Assembly (NCBI GenBank): GCA_002314515.1
Contig: DCGB01000101.1
Location: 1 to 8,778 of the forward strand
Direction of reading: 5' to 3'
DNA: 8,778 nucleotides
Source of the DNA: Solobacterium sp. UBA1789
GTDB lineage: Bacteria > Bacillota_I > Bacilli_A > Erysipelotrichales > Erysipelotrichaceae
The first letter of the stretch is position 1. The number at the start of each line of letters is the position of its first letter. Below are positions 1-5,857 of this stretch, piece after piece. Below the pieces are notes generated by a model. That model made no database searches. It worked only from the letters and a program-made list of their open reading frames with translations, and had not been told where the DNA came from. The translations under genes and the position numbers were made by a program.

Positions 1-221
1 ACTGCAATGATGGTTTCAAGATTGCTTATGAGGATTTAAGTATTCGTGGTCCTGGCGATATTCTGGGAACCCGTCAAAGTGGTTTTGTCTTAGGCAATGT
101 TTTGGAAGATGAGCGTTTTATTGCAGCGGCAAAAAGCGATGCAGATAAGATTATGGACAATCTGGAAGATGAAGAAAACCGGCGCTTATATCAGGAAGTT
201 CTCTCAACTTTGTCTCTGTGA
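1..221 (+). CDS. recG: ATP-dependent DNA helicase RecG, C-terminal fragment
   Basis: This is the last 72 codons of a gene that enters from the left edge; reading begins at base 3 and ends at TGA 219-221. The translation carries DGFKIAYEDLSIRGPGDILG followed by GTRQSG, the hallmark of the end of the RecG helicase core. The related Mfd protein has a different sequence here (RGAGNLLG followed by EQSG), so RecG is preferred. RecG is a superfamily 2 translocase that reverses stalled replication forks and processes branched DNA. The helical tail after the motif (AAAKSDADKIMDNLEDEENR) and the short end fit the RecG C-terminus. The next gene starts only 22 nt later with no terminator between, so it probably shares a transcript with rnc. 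The helicase motifs and the N-terminal wedge domain lie outside the window. Confidence 0.9.
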   Translation, partial: CNDGFKIAYEDLSIRGPGDILGTRQSGFVLGNVLEDERFIAAAKSDADKIMDNLEDEENRRLYQEVLSTLSL

Positions 222-243
222 TGTTTTATAATGAAAGGTGAAT

Positions 244-924
244 ATGGATATTTTTGCTTTCCTAAAAGAAAATAAGATTGTTTATACCAATAAGGAACTG
301 ATTCATCAGGCTTTTGTTCATTCTTCTTATGTCAATGAACATAAGGGTAAGATGCACGATAATGAAAGACTGGAATTTATGGGTGATGCAGTTTTACAAT
401 TGTATTCGGCTCAACGCCTATATGAAATTGATCCACCGTTAAAAGAAGGCGTCATGTCACCCAGGAGGGCAAAGCTGGTTTGCGAGAAGGCTTTGGCTTC
501 TATTGCCCGTGAGAATAATTTAAACGACTTTCTTTTACTTGGTGTTGGCGAAGAAAAGAATGGTGGTCGTGATCGCGATTCCATTATTGCTGATATGTTT
601 GAGGCTTTTATTGGTGCTGTTTATTTAGATAGTAATATTGAAAATGTCTTTAACTTGCTGGATATTCTGATGTTAAAACATATTGATGATAAAGATGATG
701 ATCTTCTGGATTATAAGACAAAGCTTCAGGAGTATGTTCAGGCTGATTCCCGTAAGTCCATTATCTATGAACTTGTTTCTTCCAGCGGTCCAAGTAATCA
801 TCCGGAATTTACGATGGCTGTTAAAATTGATGATCTGATTTATGGCTATGGCAAGGGTTCTTCAAAAAAAGAGGCTCAGAAGAATGCAGCAAAGGATGCT
901 CTGGAAAAGATGGTGCAGCTATGA
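244..924 (+). CDS. rnc: Ribonuclease III
   Basis: This is a double-strand-specific endoribonuclease that processes rRNA precursors and structured mRNAs. From the ATG at 244 it has 226 residues, a normal length. The catalytic signature NERLEFMGD lies at residues 40-48 (acidic residues E41, E44, D48), and the second metal-binding pair is in ADMFEAFIGA (D117, E120), so the active site looks intact. A C-terminal double-stranded-RNA-binding domain spans about 156-224 and ends in the typical GKGSSKKEAQKNAAKDAL helix. An in-frame GTG at 238 is possible, but it lies inside the AAAGGTG Shine-Dalgarno-like stretch (234-240), so ATG 244 is preferred. Its stop codon overlaps the polC start as ATGA, which suggests translational coupling. 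In Bacillus rnc is usually next to smc and ftsY; here it sits between recG and polC. Confidence 0.96.
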   Translation: MDIFAFLKENKIVYTNKELIHQAFVHSSYVNEHKGKMHDNERLEFMGDAVLQLYSAQRLYEIDPPLKEGVMSPRRAKLVCEKALASIARENNLNDFLLLGVGEEKNGGRDRDSIIADMFEAFIGAVYLDSNIENVFNLLDILMLKHIDDKDDDLLDYKTKLQEYVQADSRKSIIYELVSSSGPSNHPEFTMAVKIDDLIYGYGKGSSKKEAQKNAAKDALEKMVQL

Positions 925-3900
925 AATTTAATATCGAAGAGTATATCAGTTTAAAGAATTATGACAAGGAAAAAAGTGCTTTTTTCCTTGATTTTTCTAT
1001 TGACGATGTATTGTATAAAAAGAGCAGTGATCTGATTATTCTAAAGATCAGTAATAGTTGTATATTGCCTTACTGTTTGTATGAGGATTTAAATAATTAT
1101 TTTAAGGGTTTGGGTTTAAATAACCTTCGACTATATATCAAGGCTAATAATAATGAAATGTCTTTAAAGGATTTTCAGCATTACCTGCGGTCTTTTAGTG
1201 ATGACCATGATAATTTATTTAACAACGCGGTAGCAATCAAGGAAAATAATGGCTTTATATTATCTTATTGTGATAATGATTTCTTAAATAATGATGAAGC
1301 TTATTTAGATGATTTAAAACTGTTTTTCTATGATATTGGCAATAGGGCTGATATTACTTTAAGATTTAAGGAAGCTGAAGAAATCAAAGTTGAAGTCAAG
1401 GAGGCTTTGCCTGTAAAAGAGGAAAAGAAGCCTGATTTTACAAATAAGACTGCTAATGGCAATAACAACAAAGAAACTTACTATAAGCCACGTACAAAAA
1501 CTTATACCGAAGTTGTTATTAATGATTTGATTGATACCCTATATAATGTCAAGTTTGCTGGTGAAATCTTTAAAAAAGAAGAACGCGAGACTAAGACGGG
1601 CATGCTGATTCAGACTTTATATGTCAAGGATACTGATAATGCCTGTGTTGTCAAACTGGTAGAGAATCGTCGTTTTACTAAAGAACTATTAGCTGAAAAC
1701 AAAGAAGGTCGTTATGCCATTTTCTATGGCAATTATCGTTTTGATAACTATACTGCTGACTATATCTTTGAGCCTGACCAGCTTGAATTTATTGATAATC
1801 CTGACCAGCTTATTGATGATGCTGAAGAAAAAAGAGTAGAATTACATGCCCATTCCAAGTTAAGTGAAATGGATGGTGTATCCAGTCCTAAGAGTCTGGT
1901 TAATGCAGCTTATAAAATGGGTCATAAAGCATTGGCTTTGACTGATCATCTCTGTGCCCAGGGTTATCATGAGGCTTTTCTGGCTTATTGTGATTTAAAG
2001 AAGGCCAATAAGGATAATTTTGATTTTAAACTGATTTATGGCTGTGAGCTCAATGTCTGTAAGCCGGAGTTGGATATTGTCTATAATGCAACTGATGAAC
2101 TTCTGGCAGATAAGGAATATCTGGTTTTTGACTTGGAGACAACAGGTTTATCGAGTCGCCATGATTATATTATTGAATTTGGTGCTGTTGTTATGCATAA
2201 GGGTGAGATTAAGGAGACGATTGACTTCTTTATTAAGCCACCAATTGAATTGAGTGAAACAATTAAAGAACTGACGCATATCAGTGATAATGATTTGGCT
2301 TATGCAAAGACTTTTGCCCAATGCAAAGATGAAATATTGCGCTTATGTCAAAACAGAGTTTTGGTTGCCCATAATGCTTCATTTGACTATGGTTTTCTTA
2401 ATTCTGAACTGGAAAGAATTGGCGAAGATCCTTTAATGAATCCGGTTGTTGATACCTTGGATCTGGCTCGTTCTTTATTTAAGAGCCGAAGAGCCTATCG
2501 TTTAGGCAATATTGCCAAACAGTATGGTGTTACATATGATGATGAGGCTGCCCATCGAGCTAATTATGATGCCGAAGTACTGGCTGGTGTCTTTAATCTG
2601 ATGATGAAGGACTGTGGCAAGCAGGGTGTTGAAAGTTTAAATGATTTGGCTGCTTTCCAGGGAGAGGATGCTTTTGTAAAGACCAGGGCCTTCCATACAA
2701 CAGTATTGTGTAAGAATAAAGCTGGTTTAAAGGACTTGTTTAAGCTGATTACCATTTCTCATACGGATACTTTAGCTGTAAGTTCAGAGACGGTTGCCGA
2801 ACCACGTGTTTTTAAGGATACATTAAATAAATATCGGGAAAATCTGCTGATTGGTTCTTCCTGTTTCAATGGTGAGGTTTTTGAATTGGCTTCAACCCGT
2901 TCCAGGGAAGAATTGGCTAAGGCGATTGCTTTCTATGACTATATAGAAATTCAGCCTTTGGATAATTATCGTTTCTTATATGAGGATAGAAAATTATTTT
3001 CCAAAGAGCGTTTAAAAGAATATATATGGGATATTATTTCTGAGGCTCAAAGACAGAATAAGCCACTTGTTGCTACTGGCGATGTTCACTATATAAAGAA
3101 GGAAGAAAAGATTTTAAGAGATGTCTATATTTCTGCTCAGGCTATTGGTGGTGTTCATCATCCTTTATATCTTTTTTCTAAGGAAGCTCGTGCAAAACAG
3201 GTGACACCTGATCAGCGTTTCTTTAATACCAAAGAGATGCTGGAGCGTTTTAAGTGGTTGAATGATGACAAATTAGTTAGAGAAATGGTTATTGATAATC
3301 CAAATCGGATTGCGGATTCTATTGAAAATGTTATTCCGTTTTCAACTGAATTAAGACCTCCGCGGGTTTTGGATGCGATAAAGAAGGCTAAGGAATGCCG
3401 GATTTTTGAGGAACCTTTTATTGACACTGATGAAGTGATAAATGCCGATGAATATCTGACAAGGCTGGTCTGGTACAATGCCAAACAGCGTTATGGCAAT
3501 GATTTGGATAAGATCATTTCTGATCGTCTTGATAGGGAATTGTCGGCCATTATCTCCAATGGCTATGGTGTTATTTATTATACCTGCCATTTGATGGTTA
3601 AGCGTTCTAATGATGATGGCTATATCGTTGGCTCACGAGGATCAGTTGGTTCTTCTTTGGTTGCAACATTTTCAGGTATAACTGAAGTTAATCCTTTGAA
3701 ACCACATTATATCTGTCCAAAGTGTCATCGTCTGGAATGGGTTGATGATTGTCGTTCGGGTTTTGATTTGCCGGATAAGATCTGTCCGGACTGTGGCGAG
3801 AAGCTGCATGGCGATGGCCAGAATATTCCGTTTGAGACTTTTATGGGTTTCAATGGCGATAAGGTTCCGGATATCGATTTGAATTTCTCAGGTGATTATC

Positions 3901-5321
3901 AGCCAAAGGCTCATTTGTTTACCCGTGAGATTTTTGGTGAGAATAATGTCTTTAGAGCTGGTACGATTTCAACAGTTGCGGAAAAGACAGCGTTTGGTTA
4001 TGTCAGCGGCTATTGTGAGGATAAAGATATCACAAATATGTCCAGAGCTCAGCGTGAGCGTCTGGCAATCGGCTGTACTGATGTTAAGCGTACTACGGGT
4101 CAGCATGCTGGTGGTATCGTTGTTTTACCAGATGATATGGAAATTGAAGATGTTACACCAATTCAGTTTCCGGCTAATGATTCCAAGGCACCTTGGCATT
4201 CCACACATTTTGAATATCACGATTACAATGACAATCTTTTGAAATTTGATATTCTTGGTCATGTTGATCCGACGGCAATGCGTCTTCTGGAAAAGATATC
4301 AGGCATTGATGTTAAGACAATTCCGATGAATGATGTTAAGGTCTTATCATTATTCAATTCATCTAAGGCTTTGGATATTGCTAATCCTAATTATCATGAG
4401 GAAACAGGAGCTGCCGGATTACCGGAATTTGGTACTTTGAATACCCGCAGGACAATAGTTGAAACCCGTCCAGCCTTATTTTCGGATCTGGTCCAGATTT
4501 CCGGTCTGTCTCATGGTACTGATGTCTGGCAGGGCAATGCCCAGGAACTGATCAGAAAGGGTATTAAGCTTTCGGATGTTATTGGTTGTCGTGATGATAT
4601 CATGGGTACTTTAATGTCCTATAACATTGAGGCTAGGACTTCTTTTGGTTTGATGGAAAAGGTCAGAAAAGGTAAGGGTTTAACAGAAGAAGAGGAAAAG
4701 CTGATGCTGGAACATGATGTTCCGGCCTGGTATATTGAATCCTGTAAGAAAATCAAATACATGTTCCCTAAGGCTCATGCGGTTGCCTATTGCATTATGG
4801 CTGTCCGTGTTGCCTGGTTTAAGGTTTATTATCCGGCATATTATTATGTTTCTTATTTTACTTTACGTTGCGATGCCTATGAACTGGAGACAATGATGAA
4901 GGATGCCGATTCCATTTATGCACGAATGGAACAGTTACTGGCTAAGAAGAATTATCGCGGTCCGGATAAGAACATGAAGGCTACAAAGAAGGAAGAGGAT
5001 ATATTCAATACGATTGAAGTATGTTACGAGATGGCTTCCCGAGGCCTCAGAATGACAAATATCAATTTAAATAAGTCACTTGCGACTGAATTTAGAGTTG
5101 ATCCGGATAATGATAAACTGATTATTCCACCATTTAAGGTATTGGATGGTTTAGGCGATAACGTTGCTGAGAGTATTGTTAAGGCTCGAGAGGAAATGGA
5201 GTTTATTTCCAAAGAAGATCTGATGTCGCGGACACAATTATCCAATACTTTATGTAAGAAATTTGAGGATTTGGGTGTTTTGAATGAGCTGGCTGATACC
5301 AATCAGCTTTCGCTGTTTTAA
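921..5321 (+). CDS. polC: DNA polymerase III alpha subunit, Gram-positive PolC type
   Basis: This is the replicative polymerase of Bacillota, with built-in proofreading; at 1466 residues it is close to the usual length of about 1440. Domains in order: N-terminal domain (about 1-160), a charged Asn/Lys-rich linker (about 150-190), OB fold (about 195-295), first half of the PHP domain (ELHAHS, H309/H311; TDH at 342), an inserted DEDDh 3'-5' exonuclease (D404/E406, D489, H545/D550), and second half of the PHP domain (GDVHY at 720-724). The polymerase core has GSRGSVGSS (904-912), a four-cysteine zinc site (C932, C935, C955, C958), catalytic aspartates in VPDIDLNFSG (D984, D986) and a third in LKFDILGH (D1110). 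A helix-hairpin-helix region follows, and the C-terminus is NQLSLF, a consensus beta-clamp-binding peptide. All key residues are present, so it should be active. No clear ribosome-binding site precedes the ATG; the 4-nt overlap with rnc points to coupled translation. Confidence 0.98.
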   Translation: MKFNIEEYISLKNYDKEKSAFFLDFSIDDVLYKKSSDLIILKISNSCILPYCLYEDLNNYFKGLGLNNLRLYIKANNNEMSLKDFQHYLRSFSDDHDNLFNNAVAIKENNGFILSYCDNDFLNNDEAYLDDLKLFFYDIGNRADITLRFKEAEEIKVEVKEALPVKEEKKPDFTNKTANGNNNKETYYKPRTKTYTEVVINDLIDTLYNVKFAGEIFKKEERETKTGMLIQTLYVKDTDNACVVKLVENRRFTKELLAENKEGRYAIFYGNYRFDNYTADYIFEPDQLEFIDNPDQLIDDAEEKRVELHAHSKLSEMDGVSSPKSLVNAAYKMGHKALALTDHLCAQGYHEAFLAYCDLKKANKDNFDFKLIYGCELNVCKPELDIVYNATDELLADKEYLVFDLETTGLSSRHDYIIEFGAVVMHKGEIKETIDFFIKPPIELSETIKELTHISDNDLAYAKTFAQCKDEILRLCQNRVLVAHNASFDYGFLNSELERIGEDPLMNPVVDTLDLARSLFKSRRAYRLGNIAKQYGVTYDDEAAHRANYDAEVLAGVFNLMMKDCGKQGVESLNDLAAFQGEDAFVKTRAFHTTVLCKNKAGLKDLFKLITISHTDTLAVSSETVAEPRVFKDTLNKYRENLLIGSSCFNGEVFELASTRSREELAKAIAFYDYIEIQPLDNYRFLYEDRKLFSKERLKEYIWDIISEAQRQNKPLVATGDVHYIKKEEKILRDVYISAQAIGGVHHPLYLFSKEARAKQVTPDQRFFNTKEMLERFKWLNDDKLVREMVIDNPNRIADSIENVIPFSTELRPPRVLDAIKKAKECRIFEEPFIDTDEVINADEYLTRLVWYNAKQRYGNDLDKIISDRLDRELSAIISNGYGVIYYTCHLMVKRSNDDGYIVGSRGSVGSSLVATFSGITEVNPLKPHYICPKCHRLEWVDDCRSGFDLPDKICPDCGEKLHGDGQNIPFETFMGFNGDKVPDIDLNFSGDYQPKAHLFTREIFGENNVFRAGTISTVAEKTAFGYVSGYCEDKDITNMSRAQRERLAIGCTDVKRTTGQHAGGIVVLPDDMEIEDVTPIQFPANDSKAPWHSTHFEYHDYNDNLLKFDILGHVDPTAMRLLEKISGIDVKTIPMNDVKVLSLFNSSKALDIANPNYHEETGAAGLPEFGTLNTRRTIVETRPALFSDLVQISGLSHGTDVWQGNAQELIRKGIKLSDVIGCRDDIMGTLMSYNIEARTSFGLMEKVRKGKGLTEEEEKLMLEHDVPAWYIESCKKIKYMFPKAHAVAYCIMAVRVAWFKVYYPAYYYVSYFTLRCDAYELETMMKDADSIYARMEQLLAKKNYRGPDKNMKATKKEEDIFNTIEVCYEMASRGLRMTNINLNKSLATEFRVDPDNDKLIIPPFKVLDGLGDNVAESIVKAREEMEFISKEDLMSRTQLSNTLCKKFEDLGVLNELADTNQLSLF
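965..990 (+). repeat. Near-perfect palindrome (11-bp stem) inside early polC
   Basis: Bases 965-975 (CAAGGAAAAAA) and 980-990 (TTTTTTCCTTG) are exact inverted repeats around a GTGC loop. It encodes part of DKEKSAFFLDF, residues about 14-24 of PolC, and starts 44 nt after the first base of the start codon. On RNA it would form an A/U-rich hairpin with a run of six U in the 3' arm and another U-rich stretch (ATTTTT) just after it. It may be a chance result of Lys and Phe codons, or it may affect polC expression. The inverted repeat is directly visible; a function is not. Confidence 0.5.
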
Positions 5322-5327
5322 AAAAAG

Positions 5328-5356
5328 TTGATTATCAGAAGAAAACAAAGTACAAT
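5328..5356 (+). promoter_or_regulatory. Candidate sigma-A promoter for the rimP-nusA-infB operon
   Basis: TTGATT (5328-5333) and TACAAT (5351-5356) match the -35 and -10 consensus at four and five of six positions, with exactly 17 nt between them. A run of seven A (5320-5326) lies immediately upstream and resembles an UP element. The -35 box starts six bases after the polC stop. The predicted start of transcription is near 5362-5364, which would place the following stem-loop almost at the 5' end of the transcript. Confidence 0.65.
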
Positions 5357-5366
5357 AATAATGTTT

Positions 5367-5395
5367 TAAGGAGAGAGAAATCTCTCCTTATATTT
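5367..5395 (+). terminator. Stem-loop with interrupted T-tract: candidate terminator or attenuator in the rimP-nusA leader
   Basis: TAAGGAGAGA (5367-5376) pairs perfectly with TCTCTCCTTA (5381-5390) around a GAAA tetraloop of the stable GNRA type. It is followed by TATTT, a T-tract broken by A. The stem and loop suit an intrinsic terminator, but the weak tail suggests poor termination without a helper such as NusA. It lies downstream of the candidate promoter, so it could both end polC transcripts and attenuate the nusA operon. It could equally act as a 5'-end stabilising hairpin. The 5' arm also contains an SD-like AAGGAG that folding would hide. Confidence 0.6.
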
Positions 5396-5400
5396 ATGCC

Positions 5401-5405
5401 GGAGG
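5401..5405 (+). promoter_or_regulatory. Ribosome-binding site that decides the rimP start
   Basis: GGAGG sits five bases upstream of a TTG at 5411. The in-frame ATG at 5396 lies upstream of this site and has no purine-rich sequence at usable distance, since the bases before it are the T-rich tail of the hairpin. This favours TTG 5411 as the start codon. Confidence 0.7.
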
Positions 5406-5410
5406 ACAAA

Positions 5411-5845
5411 TTGAAATTAGAAGAAATAAAGGAAGCACTCGCTAAGGATATTGAAAAAGAGGGTTATCACTTATATGACCTGACTTATCTCAAAAAGGAT
5501 AAGATTCTGACTTGTCTATTGGATGAATCACTGGATTTGGATGCTATTGAAAAACTGTCACAGAAGATTTCGGTTTTTATGGACAAGTATGATGAGGATT
5601 TTGATGAGTACCTCTTGGATATTTCCTGTGTTGGTATTGAAAGGCCAATCAGGAATGAGGATGAGCTGTTAAAGGCTGTAGGTTCTTATGTCTTTGTTAA
5701 AACAAAGGATGATAAGTTAAATGGCACTTTGCTGGCTTATGAGAATGGTGTTCTGAAACTTGAATATCAGGATAAGAACAAAAAGAAAATTAAAGAAATC
5801 GCTTATTCAGCGGTTAAGCAGTTACGCTATGCGGTCAGATTTTAA
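5411..5845 (+). CDS. rimP: Ribosome maturation factor RimP
   Basis: RimP assists late assembly of the 30S ribosomal subunit. From the TTG at 5411 the protein has 144 residues, slightly short for the family (about 150). The N-terminal alpha/beta domain has the family pattern: a YHLYDLTYLKKDKILTCLLD strand pair, LDAIEKLSQKISVFMDK helix, and YLLDISCVGIERPI. That last segment matches the usual 'EVSSPGxERP' motif, but the Ser-Pro is replaced by Cys-Val. The C-terminal SH3-like barrel follows (VGSYVFVKTKDDKLNGTLLAYENG). An ATG at 5396 would add five residues (MPEDK) but lacks a ribosome-binding site. Position immediately before nusA is the conserved arrangement in bacteria and supports the call. 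Identity is secure; the start is likely but not proven. Confidence 0.93.
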   Translation: MKLEEIKEALAKDIEKEGYHLYDLTYLKKDKILTCLLDESLDLDAIEKLSQKISVFMDKYDEDFDEYLLDISCVGIERPIRNEDELLKAVGSYVFVKTKDDKLNGTLLAYENGVLKLEYQDKNKKKIKEIAYSAVKQLRYAVRF

Positions 5846-5854
5846 GGAGAAAGG
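5843..5854 (+). promoter_or_regulatory. Strong nusA ribosome-binding site overlapping the rimP stop
   Basis: TAAGGAGAAAGG includes the rimP stop codon (TAA, 5843-5845) and an AAGGAG core that ends eight bases before the nusA ATG at 5858. Ribosomes finishing rimP would uncover or reuse this site, so the two genes are probably translated in step. Confidence 0.75.
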
Positions 5855-5857
5855 TAA

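Noticed and set aside
227..232. Perfect TATAAT upstream of rnc
   Set aside because: No acceptable -35 box lies 16-18 nt upstream, and transcription would begin near 239, removing most of the rnc ribosome-binding site. It is probably chance in AT-rich sequence.
238..240. GTG as the rnc start codon
   Set aside because: It falls within the AAAGGTG ribosome-binding stretch; ATG two codons later is correctly spaced from it.
5384..5404. Alternative pairing of the hairpin 3' arm (CTCC) with the rimP ribosome-binding site (GGAG), as in a riboswitch-like switch
   Set aside because: Only four firm base pairs compete with a perfect 10-bp stem, and no aptamer-like sequence is present in the short leader.
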